Positions 18,144 to 25,803 of a stretch of DNA of 64,000 nt are shown piece by piece (within the stretch, counting starts at the first letter, position 1; each line of letters opens with the position of its first letter). Source of the stretch: Thermoguttaceae bacterium (GTDB lineage Bacteria > Planctomycetota > Planctomycetia > Pirellulales > Thermoguttaceae); contig JAFRXD010000079.1 of the NCBI GenBank assembly GCA_017441605.1, positions 1 through 64,000 of the forward strand, written 5' to 3'. A model generated the notes under the pieces. It was not told the origin of the DNA and did no database searches. It was given only the letters and a program-made list of their open reading frames with translations. Position numbers and translations under genes: made by a program.

Positions 18144-18824
18144 TCAGAACACGATTCTAATTTCTTCCGGCGGCGGAGGTAGCTCGTCGTCGGGCGGTTC
18201 GTGGCTGGGTTCCGGGACTTTCTCTTCCTCTTTAATCCTAATGGAACCGACTTCCAAGCTCGCTCTTCCGACAGTTGTGGAGACCCAAGCCCAGAATTTT
18301 CCGAAGGACGCGGCGTCCATCGTGTCGAGGGCGTAAATTTCGTCGGTCAACGCTTTTAGGGGTTCGACCTTCGCTTTGGCGCCCGCCGCGCACGCGATAA
18401 TCTTGGCGAACGGATAGTTTTTGAGTTCCGCGACCATTCGATTGAAAAGTTGCGTGTCGGACGGTTTTCCGTCGGTCATCACGAGGAGTAGCGGAAGCCA
18501 ATCGCCCTTTTCTTGGAGGGTCGATTTTTTGATTTCCAAGCGATAGCGCTTGAAGAGCAACTCGAGGGCCTCGCCGAGGTTGGTCGGCGAGGTTTCCGGG
18601 GCTCGCAAGTTAGGTGTGGAGAACTGTTCCAGCTCGGTGAGGGGAACGAGAACTTTGGCTTCGAGATCGAAAGTGATCACGCTAAGCCAGACGGTTTCAA
18701 GGGCGTAGGGGTCTCGACGAAGACTGGAGGTCATCGTCTGGAGCCCCACTTTAACCGCCTCGATCGGCTCTCCTCGCATTGACCCCGACGTGTCGAGGAG
18801 TATGTAGATAGGCAAACGGCGCAC
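18144..18824 (-). CDS. Short vWA (TerF-like) protein, copy B
   Basis: 226 residues: essentially a lone vWA domain with DTSGSM (MIDAS D11/S13/S15), a TNLG motif for the threonine site and TDGKPSD. A proline-rich acidic tail ends PDDELPPPPEEIRIVF, closely matching the tail of its neighbour (DELPPPPPEITLV). The start is GTG 18824 with GAGGAG six nt upstream. Such vWA proteins accompany TerD in ter-type operons and are thought to act as metal-dependent scaffolds on the cytoplasmic side of the membrane. It lies 18 nt after the paralogue upstream. Confidence 0.85.
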   Translation of the reverse strand: MRRLPIYILLDTSGSMRGEPIEAVKVGLQTMTSSLRRDPYALETVWLSVITFDLEAKVLVPLTELEQFSTPNLRAPETSPTNLGEALELLFKRYRLEIKKSTLQEKGDWLPLLLVMTDGKPSDTQLFNRMVAELKNYPFAKIIACAAGAKAKVEPLKALTDEIYALDTMDAASFGKFWAWVSTTVGRASLEVGSIRIKEEEKVPEPSHEPPDDELPPPPEEIRIVF

Positions 18825-18842
18825 AGCGTCTCCTCAAAGGCG

Positions 18843-19481
18843 CTACGGTTTGACGAGCGTGATCTCCGGAGGAGGCGGGGGCAATTCGTCCATCCCCCCG
18901 ACGTCGCCGCCGGAATCGACTTTTTTACTACTCGACGCGATACTGGCGGAGACCCACTTGAAGTACTCGCTGATGGCGCCCTGGTCGGTAACGTCGAGAT
19001 GGATCACGCACTCGGTGATCTTTTGGAGCTCTTGGACGTCGGCGGCGTCGCCGGCGGCGCAGGCGACGACGGTTCCCCATTTGTACTGTCGGAAGATTTC
19101 GAGCCCCTTGGTGACGTCGTCGGTGGGAACCCCGTCGGTCAGAATGAAGACGAGGGGTTTCCAGTCGCCCTTTTCATCGGCGGTCGTCTTTTGGACTTCC
19201 ACCTCGGCGCACTCGGTAACCTTTTTGAGCGCGGCGCCAAGGGAGGTTCCTCCTCCGGCGGAGATTTGAGGCGGCTGGAACATCGCGACTTCGGTCAGCG
19301 GCACGATTTGCTGCACGTCGGAACTAAAGGTAATGACGCTGACGTAGGCGGATTCGAGCGCGTAGGGGTCTCTTCTCAAAGCGGAGTGCAGGGTCTGCAT
19401 ACCGTTTTTTACCGATTCGATCGGTTCTCCGCTCATCGAGCCGGAAACGTCGATTAACAGATAAACGGGAAGACGTCTCAT
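18843..19481 (-). CDS. Short vWA (TerF-like) protein, copy A
   Basis: 212 residues from ATG 19481, chosen because AAAGGA stands nine nt upstream and the sequence there (MRRLPVYLLIDVSGSM) aligns with the paralogue; the longer frame to 19715 runs through the terD gene and is rejected. MIDAS residues are intact (DVSGS, GGTSLG, LTDGVPTD). It ends in a polyproline tail DELPPPPPEITLVKP. It resembles copy B over its whole length, so the pair is a simple tandem duplication within the operon. Confidence 0.87.
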   Translation of the reverse strand: MRRLPVYLLIDVSGSMSGEPIESVKNGMQTLHSALRRDPYALESAYVSVITFSSDVQQIVPLTEVAMFQPPQISAGGGTSLGAALKKVTECAEVEVQKTTADEKGDWKPLVFILTDGVPTDDVTKGLEIFRQYKWGTVVACAAGDAADVQELQKITECVIHLDVTDQGAISEYFKWVSASIASSSKKVDSGGDVGGMDELPPPPPEITLVKP

Positions 19482-19539
19482 CGAAATAGGTCCTTTGAAT
19501 AATCGGCGCGCCGACGGAAAAATCGGCGCTCGTATCGCG

Positions 19540-20106
19540 TCAGATATTGACTCCGTAGTTTCTGGCAATAACGCCGAGGTCGTAATCGAAACCTTGCCCC
19601 AGCGCTTTAAATTTCCAGGCGCCGTCGCGACGGTACAGCTCGCCAAAGAGGATCGACTGGTTGACGCAGGCGTCCTCGGTGAGGTCGAATCGAGCGATTT
19701 CCTCGTTTTTGGCAAGGTCGACGATGCGAATGTAGGCGTTGTCGACCATGCCGAAGTTTTGCTTTCGTTCTTTGGCCTGGTAGATCGTTACGGTGAAGAC
19801 GATTCGCTCGATATCGGCGGGGACGTTCGGCAAATTGACCTTAATTTGCTCGCAGTCGCCGTCCCCGGCGCCGGTGAGGTTGTCGCCCTGGTGTTGGACG
19901 GAGCCGCATTTGGACTCGAGCTGGTGGTAGAAAATGAAGTCGTCGTCGGAACGGACTTTTCGCAACGAATTGAGCATAAAGGCGCTCGCGTCCAAGTCGA
20001 AGTCGTCCCCCGCGTCGGCGCGCTCGTCCCATCCCAACCCGACCATAACCTCGATAAGCCCGGGATCCAGTTGAGTATTTTGCCCTTTAACTAGCGTTAG
20101 CGCCAT
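19540..20106 (-). CDS. terD: TerD-family calcium-binding protein, copy A
   Basis: 188 residues. TerD/CABP domain: an N-terminal SLVKGQNTQLD-like start (LTLVKGQNTQLDP), GLGWD, DLDASAFML, the calcium loop GDNLTGAGDGDCEQI and C-terminal FGELYRRDGAWKFKA. TerD proteins bind Ca2+ and act in predicted membrane-linked stress complexes. In this copy the last acidic position of the loop is Cys rather than Asp. The start is ATG 20106 with AAAGGAG eight nt upstream; the frame continues to 20160 without a ribosome-binding site. Second gene of the operon, 37 nt after copy B. Confidence 0.92.
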   Translation of the reverse strand: MALTLVKGQNTQLDPGLIEVMVGLGWDERADAGDDFDLDASAFMLNSLRKVRSDDDFIFYHQLESKCGSVQHQGDNLTGAGDGDCEQIKVNLPNVPADIERIVFTVTIYQAKERKQNFGMVDNAYIRIVDLAKNEEIARFDLTEDACVNQSILFGELYRRDGAWKFKALGQGFDYDLGVIARNYGVNI

Positions 20107-20143
20107 TGAAAAAACTCCTTTCGAAAAAGCTGTCGCGCGCTCG

Positions 20144-20710
20144 TCAAACGTTGACGCCAAATCCGCGGGCGACGTCGCCGAGATCTCCGGCGATTCTTTG
20201 CCCGATCGCCTTGAATTTCCAAGCTCCGTCGCGTCGATAGAGCTCGCCGAAGAGCATCGAGCGGTCGACGCACGCGTCCTCGGTGAGGTCGAATCGAGCG
20301 ATTTCCTCGTTTGTTTTGAGGTCGACGAGGCGGATGAAGGCGTTGTCGACCATCCCGAAATTCTGACGGCGCTCGTCGCCCTTGTGAATCGTGGCGGTGA
20401 ACTCGATGCGCTCGACGTCGGCGGGAACTTTCGAGAGATCGACGAGGATTTGCTCGTCGTCGCCGTCCCCCTCGCCGGTGAGATTGTCGCCTTGGTGCTT
20501 GACGGAACCGCAGGTCGATTCCTTCTGGTTGTAGAAGACGAAATCGGCGTCGGAGCGGACCTTTTTAGACGAATTGAGCATAAAAGCGCAAGCGTCGAGG
20601 TCGAACGGGACGCTCGGATCGTCGACGCGGGGATCCCACCCCAAACCGACCATTACCTCGGATAGGCCGGAGTCGAGTTGCGTGTTTTGCCCTTTGACTA
20701 GCGAAATCAT
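20144..20710 (-). CDS. terD: TerD-family calcium-binding protein, copy B (first gene of operon)
   Basis: 188 residues, exactly the length of copy A and similar throughout: SLVKGQNTQLD, GLGWDPRVDD, DLDACAFML, a full calcium loop GDNLTGEGDGDDEQI, and FGELYRRDGAWKFKAIGQ. The start is ATG 20710 with GAAAGGG upstream; the extension to 20746 is rejected. It is the promoter-proximal gene of the ten-gene operon. No TerC, TerB or TerE/Z genes are visible, so this is not a classical tellurite-resistance locus. Confidence 0.92.
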   Translation of the reverse strand: MISLVKGQNTQLDSGLSEVMVGLGWDPRVDDPSVPFDLDACAFMLNSSKKVRSDADFVFYNQKESTCGSVKHQGDNLTGEGDGDDEQILVDLSKVPADVERIEFTATIHKGDERRQNFGMVDNAFIRLVDLKTNEEIARFDLTEDACVDRSMLFGELYRRDGAWKFKAIGQRIAGDLGDVARGFGVNV

Positions 20711-20837
20711 AGGTATCGCCCTTTCCGTTTTGCTGCGATCGATCAATGGGTCGCTTTTCCGCGACTCTTTCGCTCCAAACGCGCGTTAATCGCGCCCGCA
20801 TATTGAGCGTAGGACGGGCGCGACAAAACCCGCCTTC

Positions 20838-20858
20838 TATAATAGTAACCCCATTATA
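20838..20858. promoter_or_regulatory. Inverted repeat overlapping the ter-operon -10 element
   Basis: TATAAT (20838-20843), nine nt, then ATTATA (20853-20858). The right arm is the minus-strand -10 element, so the repeat could be an operator. Confidence 0.35.
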
Positions 20859-20880
20859 AATAAAGAAGGCAAAGAAACAA
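20853..20880 (-). promoter_or_regulatory. Sigma70-type promoter of the ter-type operon
   Basis: On the minus strand, TTGTTT (20875-20880), a 16-nt spacer and a perfect TATAAT (20853-20858). Transcription would start about 135 nt before the first terD. Confidence 0.7.
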
Positions 20881-20973
20881 GTTTTTTTCAAATTTTTCCG
20901 CGATTTTGCGCGAAAAATTCAATTTTGGGGAAGGGGAGGGAAGAAGGGGAGGAAACGCGTTGGTTCGGGACAT

Positions 20974-20994
20974 AAAAAAAGCCCCGAACGGGGC
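20974..20994 (-). terminator. Terminator downstream of tRNA-Cys
   Basis: Minus-strand GCCCCGTTCGGGGC followed by seven T. Confidence 0.8.
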
Positions 20995-21184
20995 GAGAAG
21001 GAAGTGAAACGCGCGCCCTGATTGAATGAAAGGCGGGACTGAGAAAAGCAGGGGCTAGCGGGAAAGGGAAGCAAGAAAGGGGGAAACGAAGTTCAAGACA
21101 CAACCCGAACGCGCGTTTCAAGGGGATACCAAACTCGCCTAACGCGATCCCCGACGCCTTGGCAACAGGCGGGGGGAAAGTGAG

Positions 21185-21257
21185 AGGCGTCCACCGGATT
21201 CGAACCGGTAAATGACGGATTTGCAATCCGTTGCCTTAGCCATTTGGCTAGGACGCC
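21185..21257 (-). tRNA. tRNA-Cys (anticodon GCA)
   Basis: The minus strand folds into a 73-nt cloverleaf: acceptor GGCGTCC (21251-21257) with GGACGCC (21186-21192), anticodon stem ACGGA/TCCGT around loop TTGCAAA (anticodon GCA), and T-arm ACCGG TTCGAAT CCGGT. The discriminator is U and CCA is not encoded, so it must be added post-transcriptionally. Confidence 0.95.
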
Positions 21258-21276
21258 CTTTGCTTTCGCGACAATG

Positions 21277-21304
21277 ATACTACCAGATCTTGAAACTTTT
21301 GCAA
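21277..21304 (-). promoter_or_regulatory. Promoter of tRNA-Cys
   Basis: Minus strand: TTGCAA (21299-21304), 16-nt spacer, TAGTAT (21277-21282), about 20 nt before the tRNA. Confidence 0.5.
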
Positions 21305-21450
21305 GAGGAATTTTTGGGGTTTCGCTATCTTTTTTGCAAAAACCCCACAATTTTCGAAAAAACGCGGGAATTGCGGGAACTTGAATTCTCTCGCGTTACC
21401 GCGCCTCGCGCTAGGCGCTCGAGGGCGTTTTTCGCAAAGATCGAAGCGCT

Positions 21451-21981
21451 CTAGCGAGCGTTTTGAAGCCTCGCGAGATTTCTTTCGGCGGCCTTTTTTT
21501 TGACCGCCTCGACGGCGCAACGCGGCAAGAATTGCTCGAGGGCGCAGTCCTCTTCGGCGCCGGCGATTTCCTTGATGAGAGAACTCGAGACGTGGGCGAG
21601 CTCTCCGTCGGCGATGAGGAAGAGGGTCTCTATATCGGGCTCCATTCTTCTGTTCGCCATCATGATGGTGAGCTCGGCGGGGACGTCGGTGAGGGGCCGA
21701 ACGCCTCGGACGATGGCTCTGGCGCCGAGTTTTTTGGCGAATCTGACGGTGAGTCCCTCGTAGGTCGTCGTTTCGACGTTTTTAATACCCAGTTCGTCGA
21801 GGGCGCTTTGAATTAGCGCGCAACGCTCCTCCGGATTGAACCAAGGGGATTTTTCGGAATTGACGCCGACGGCGACGACGAGGCGGTCGAAGAGCCGACT
21901 CGCGCGCTGTATCACGTTCAAATGTCCCAGCGTGATCGGGTCGAACGATCCGGGATAGACGGCGAGAAAACGGGAACTCAT
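21451..21981 (-). CDS. coaD: Phosphopantetheine adenylyltransferase
   Basis: 176 residues, slightly longer than the usual ~160. It catalyses transfer of AMP from ATP to 4'-phosphopantetheine, the penultimate step of CoA biosynthesis, in the cytoplasm. The nucleotidyltransferase signature YPGSFDPITLGHLNVIQRA is complete (the T/HxGH-type GH site), as are RGVRPLTDVPAE and the VSSSLIKEI motif equivalent to ISSTxVRE. AAAGGAG stands five nt before ATG 21981. It is a single gene between tRNA-Cys and the divergent export cluster. Confidence 0.95.
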   Translation of the reverse strand: MSSRFLAVYPGSFDPITLGHLNVIQRASRLFDRLVVAVGVNSEKSPWFNPEERCALIQSALDELGIKNVETTTYEGLTVRFAKKLGARAIVRGVRPLTDVPAELTIMMANRRMEPDIETLFLIADGELAHVSSSLIKEIAGAEEDCALEQFLPRCAVEAVKKKAAERNLARLQNAR

Positions 21982-22280
21982 CGAGACTCCTTTGTCAAAA
22001 GATCGACTTTCGCGCTCGGAATCGGAGCGAGTTTGAAAAAATCGGCGTCTTTGACCTTTTAGTTATTGGAAAAATAGGGTATAATCGCGCCGATCGCGGG
22101 CGTTCTTTTGGGAAACGAGACGCGGCGGAAGGGCGAGCGCCGCGTTGACCGGCGCCAAGTTTGCTGTCATTGTACCGCTCTTTCGCGTTTTCCCTAGCCC
22201 CCGCGGTCGAGAGGAAAGGATCAATTTAGATAAAATCGTCGCGCGAACGACGCGACCAGACGAACAGTCGAGCGAAACAG
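21982..22280. other. Divergent intergenic region between coaD and the export cluster
   Basis: TATAAT at 22080-22085 on the plus strand is a candidate -10 for the export cluster, but the nearest good -35 (TTGACC, 22051-22056) is 23 nt away, too far for a standard promoter. Nothing else is recognisable. Confidence 0.4.
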
Positions 22281-24338
22281 ATGAGTTCCGAACAACGTTA
22301 CGATCCCAGCATGTTAGAACAGACGAAACAGCAGATCCGCGCGCTCGTCAACGAGATAGCGCAAGTTTCGCGTTCCGACGTCGCTCCGGACGTTTTCCAA
22401 GCGGAGTTTCTTACCCGAGCGGTGCGCGCGCTCGGGGCGATCGGGGGAGCGCTTTGGACGACGGACGATTCCGGTCGTCTTTCGCTCGGTTACCAAGTGA
22501 ATTTGAAGGAGGCGAAGCTCCACGAGGACGAAGAGGCGAACAAAGCGCACTCTTACCTCCTTTACAACACGCTTCGCTCTTCGGAGCGGGATCTGATGGT
22601 TCCCCCTCACTCCGGCGGGGAGGGGGCGAACGACGGCGGAAACCCGACGGACTTCCTCATTATTATGGGGGTGATCCAGACGGAGCTGGAGAAGGTCGGG
22701 ATCGTCGAGATCTTTCAGCGCCCGGACTCGAACCCGGCGACGCAGCAGGGATTTTTGCAATTCGTGCGCCAGATCACTCGGTACGCGACGGAGTACTACA
22801 AGAATCGCCAGCTCAAGAATTTTAGCGATCGTCAGAGTCTTTGGACGCAGCTGGAAGACTTCACGCGCAATATTCACAAGACGCTCGATCTGAAAGAGAC
22901 GCTCTACACGGTGGCGAACGAGAGCCGTCGATTGGTGGAGTGCGACCGGGTTTCGCTGGCGATTATGCGCGGAGGACGCGCGAAGATCGAGGCGGTGAGC
23001 GGTCAGGACATGGTCGACAAGCGCTCCGAGACGGTGAAGTTGCTCGGGGATTTGGCGACCGCGGTGATCAAGGCGAACGAGCCGATCGTCTACACGGGGG
23101 ACACGACGAACTTCCCGCGCGAGATCGAGGAGCGAGTCGAGGAGTACGTGGACGCGTCGCACACGAAGACGATTGTGGTGCATCCGCTCGTCGCCCATAC
23201 GAACGACGAGAAAGACTACGACGAGACGGAGCGCGACAAGCTGGTGATCCCGCCGCCGTTCGGGGCGATCATCGTCGAGCAGATCGAGGACTCGAATATC
23301 TCCGAGCACATGATGAAGCGCGTGGAGATCGTGGTGGAGCACGCTCGCGTCGCGGTCGGGAACGCGCTGGACCACAACTCGATTTTCTTGGCGCCCCTTT
23401 GGCAAGCGATCGGGAAATCGAAGGTTCTCGTTACCGCGCGCATGTTGCCGAAGACGATCTCGATATCGCTCGGGGTCTTGGCGCTGATTCTCCTGATGAT
23501 CTTCCTGCCGTGGAACTTCAATATGCACTGCGACGGGACGCTCGAACCGGTCGAGCGCCGGAACGTGTTCGCGCGCGAGTCGGGCAAGGTCGACGAACTG
23601 CTGGTGGAGCACGGTTCTCGAGTCGCGGCGGGGGATCCGCTGCTCGTGTTGACGAACAACGAGCTGGACTCGGAGCGGCAGAAGAACGACGGCGAGTTGA
23701 ACGAGGTGCAAAAGCAGTTGCGCGCGCTCAACGAACAGCTGTTCCAAGCGACCGGCGACGACCGCATTCGCGTGAGCGGGCAGTTGGCGCAGTACAAAGA
23801 GCGCGAGAGAACCCTGCAACTCCAGAAGAAGATACTCGATAGGCGAGCCGAGGAGCTGACGGTTCGCGCGCCGATCGACGGGACGGTCATGACGTTCCAG
23901 TTGGAGAACACGCTGAAGAATCGCCCGGTTCAGCCGGGGCAGATTCTTATGGAAATCGCGGAGCCGACCGGGGAATTGCAATTGGAGCTCCAGATGCCCG
24001 AGAAGTATATGGGGCACATCGAGGACTACAAGCGTAAGATGGTCGAGAAGGATCCGGACTACAAGCTCGGGGTCAAGTTCGTTATGACGGTCGATCCGTC
24101 GAACTCGTACGACGCGACGGTCATAGAAGAGCACGACCGCGCGGAGAATCGCGGGGGCGAGGAGACGACGGTTCAGATTATCGCGGACGTCGACGACGAA
24201 ACGGCTCTCCCAGAGGCGGCGAGCGCCGGAATGGGCGTTACCGCAAAGATTTACTGCGGCAAGCGCTCGCTCGGATACGTCTGTTTCAACGAACTGGTCG
24301 CGTTCCTGCAGCGAACGGTGTTCTTCTGGTTCCAATAA
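22281..24338 (+). CDS. GAF-domain/HlyD fusion membrane protein
   Basis: 685 residues. The cytoplasmic N-terminus has a GAF-like region (about 25-185, ALGAIGGALWTTDDSGRLSLGYQ) and a second GAF domain (about 195-370). A single membrane helix (about 393-412, ISLGVLALILLMIFLPW) is followed by a periplasmic-adaptor half: a beta-barrel/lipoyl segment (GTLEPVERRNVFARESGKVDEL), a coiled-coil hairpin (about 470-530) and a second lipoyl half (LTVRAPIDGTVMTF). It could couple cytoplasmic ligand sensing to an export complex (inference). It heads a three-gene cluster with another HlyD protein and a PqqD/M50/HlyD protein, the usual planctomycete arrangement. Confidence 0.8.
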   Translation: MSSEQRYDPSMLEQTKQQIRALVNEIAQVSRSDVAPDVFQAEFLTRAVRALGAIGGALWTTDDSGRLSLGYQVNLKEAKLHEDEEANKAHSYLLYNTLRSSERDLMVPPHSGGEGANDGGNPTDFLIIMGVIQTELEKVGIVEIFQRPDSNPATQQGFLQFVRQITRYATEYYKNRQLKNFSDRQSLWTQLEDFTRNIHKTLDLKETLYTVANESRRLVECDRVSLAIMRGGRAKIEAVSGQDMVDKRSETVKLLGDLATAVIKANEPIVYTGDTTNFPREIEERVEEYVDASHTKTIVVHPLVAHTNDEKDYDETERDKLVIPPPFGAIIVEQIEDSNISEHMMKRVEIVVEHARVAVGNALDHNSIFLAPLWQAIGKSKVLVTARMLPKTISISLGVLALILLMIFLPWNFNMHCDGTLEPVERRNVFARESGKVDELLVEHGSRVAAGDPLLVLTNNELDSERQKNDGELNEVQKQLRALNEQLFQATGDDRIRVSGQLAQYKERERTLQLQKKILDRRAEELTVRAPIDGTVMTFQLENTLKNRPVQPGQILMEIAEPTGELQLELQMPEKYMGHIEDYKRKMVEKDPDYKLGVKFVMTVDPSNSYDATVIEEHDRAENRGGEETTVQIIADVDDETALPEAASAGMGVTAKIYCGKRSLGYVCFNELVAFLQRTVFFWFQ

Positions 24339-24431
24339 ACGCTAATTTAAGAAGAGAGCATTGAATAGACGCCTGCTCCGGGACGACCGGGCTCGGCGCT
24401 CGAGGCGGAAAGAATAGGAAACGCAATAGAG

Positions 24432-25733
24432 ATGACGAAGAATTTGGAACGCGCGGCGCTCGCTTTTTTTCTCGGCGCGGCGGTCGCTTTCTGCGGAAAT
24501 TATAGCTCGGCGCAAGACGATTACCTAAGCGATATTATGAATCGCGACGACGATCCGACCGGTTCGTTCGAATCGAGCGCGGACTCGTTCTCGACCGGAA
24601 TCGCGCCGCCGACGAATCTCGACGCGCCGTCGTCCTCTTCCAAGACGGTCGACGGCAAGATAGTTGTTTACAACGCGAAAGTCGAGATTCCGAAAGGCGA
24701 GGGATACGAGGCGATCATCAGCGCGAACGGTCAGGGTTTGCTCGACGAGCTGCGCTTGTACGACGACAACTACGATCTCGCGGCGGAGCTTCGAGCGCTT
24801 TCGGAGCACATCGCGGGCGAGATCGCTCAAGAGCAGTCCCAGATGGACGCGAGCGGCAAGCAAAAAGAGACCGAAAAGACGACCGACCCCGAGCGAGCGC
24901 GTCAAGACGCGGTGGACGACGTCGACAAACAGTTTTCGCTGCTCGATCGTTTTGGGATCGCGGAGAAGGGGGAGAGCGATCGTCCTCAGCTTCGACGCGG
25001 TATGGTCGTTCGCAAGGGCCAGTATCTCGGTCGCTTGCAAGACGACGAATTGAAGCAGGAATTCGTCGTGGCGCTCCAAGAATTGCTGGTGGCGCGCAAA
25101 GAGGCGGAGAAGACGCTGGAAGTGGACGTCGCGGTGGCGGCGGCGAAGGTCGCGCAGGCGTCGTTCAAACGCGCCGACTCGCTCAATAAATCGATGCCGG
25201 GGTCGATTTCTCCGGAAGAAGTCGACGAGAAATACTACGACTGGATTCGCGCGGCGAAGTCGATCGAAAAGGCGCGCTACGATCTGGAAGTGAACAAAGA
25301 GAAGGTCAAAGTGAGCTTGGCGCGCGCGAACGCGACGCTCGTTCAGATCCGGAACCGCAAATTGCGCTCCCCGATGGACGGGTTCATCGACGAGATCTAT
25401 CAGAACGAGGGCCAATGGGTTCGCGAAGGGGATCAGGTTCTTCACATTCTTCGGCTCGATAAAGTTCAGGTAACCGGGGCGATCGACGCGTCGAAAAACG
25501 CGCCGGAGGACGTCGACGGAAAAACGATCGTCGTCAAGGTGAAGCGCCCGGGGCAGACCGACGCCATCAAGCTAACGGGCAAGGTCGTTTACGTTCGCCA
25601 GGTGGTGGAATCGGGACATTACTACTTCTACGCGGAAGTCGAGAATCAAACGATTCGCAGCGAGCAAACCGGCAAGGATTACTGGGTTTTGAATCCGGGT
25701 TCGCTGGTCGACGTGGAAGTCGAAGCGAACTAG
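24432..25733 (+). CDS. HlyD-family periplasmic adaptor with signal peptide
   Basis: 433 residues. An N-terminal signal sequence (about 8-30, ALAFFLGAAVAFCGNYSSA) precedes an acidic low-complexity linker. The adaptor domains follow: a first lipoyl/beta segment (GMVVRKGQYLGRLQDDELKQE), an alpha-helical hairpin (about 215-300) and the second lipoyl half (LRSPMDGFIDEIYQNEGQWV), then a beta-barrel ending in GSLVDVEVEAN. Such adaptors bridge an inner-membrane transporter to the outer membrane. AGGAAA lies before ATG 24432. It sits 93 nt after the GAF-HlyD gene and 70 nt before the M50 gene, so probably in the same operon. No RND or ABC pump is visible nearby. Confidence 0.82.
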   Translation: MTKNLERAALAFFLGAAVAFCGNYSSAQDDYLSDIMNRDDDPTGSFESSADSFSTGIAPPTNLDAPSSSSKTVDGKIVVYNAKVEIPKGEGYEAIISANGQGLLDELRLYDDNYDLAAELRALSEHIAGEIAQEQSQMDASGKQKETEKTTDPERARQDAVDDVDKQFSLLDRFGIAEKGESDRPQLRRGMVVRKGQYLGRLQDDELKQEFVVALQELLVARKEAEKTLEVDVAVAAAKVAQASFKRADSLNKSMPGSISPEEVDEKYYDWIRAAKSIEKARYDLEVNKEKVKVSLARANATLVQIRNRKLRSPMDGFIDEIYQNEGQWVREGDQVLHILRLDKVQVTGAIDASKNAPEDVDGKTIVVKVKRPGQTDAIKLTGKVVYVRQVVESGHYYFYAEVENQTIRSEQTGKDYWVLNPGSLVDVEVEAN

Positions 25734-25803
25734 TCGCGTCGTCGGTTTTTATCGCGAACGGGGAAAGGCGCCGCGCGGCGGCGCCGATAGGAAAGGGCAC
25801 AAG

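Larger units (their letters stand above)
20711..21184. other. Leader and intergenic region of the ter-type operon
   Basis: Contains the operon promoter, an inverted repeat over its -10 element, an AT-rich stretch and the terminator of tRNA-Cys. No gene is seen; the frame at 20888-21226 overlaps the terminator and tRNA. Confidence 0.6.

Noticed and set aside
8791..20710. Classical tellurite-resistance (ter) operon
   Set aside because: TerC, TerB, TerZ/E and TerA are absent; the kinase/PP2C/TerY content fits the predicted TerY-P signalling type instead, so resistance to tellurite should not be assumed.
22051..22085. TTGACC ... TATAAT promoter upstream of the GAF-HlyD gene
   Set aside because: The spacer is 23 nt, too long for a standard promoter; only the -10-like element is noted.
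22314..24335. 673-codon open frame on the minus strand
   Set aside because: It is the exact antisense of the GAF-HlyD gene; its arginine/leucine-rich composition is the typical shadow of a GAC/GCG-rich gene, and it has no motif or ribosome-binding site.
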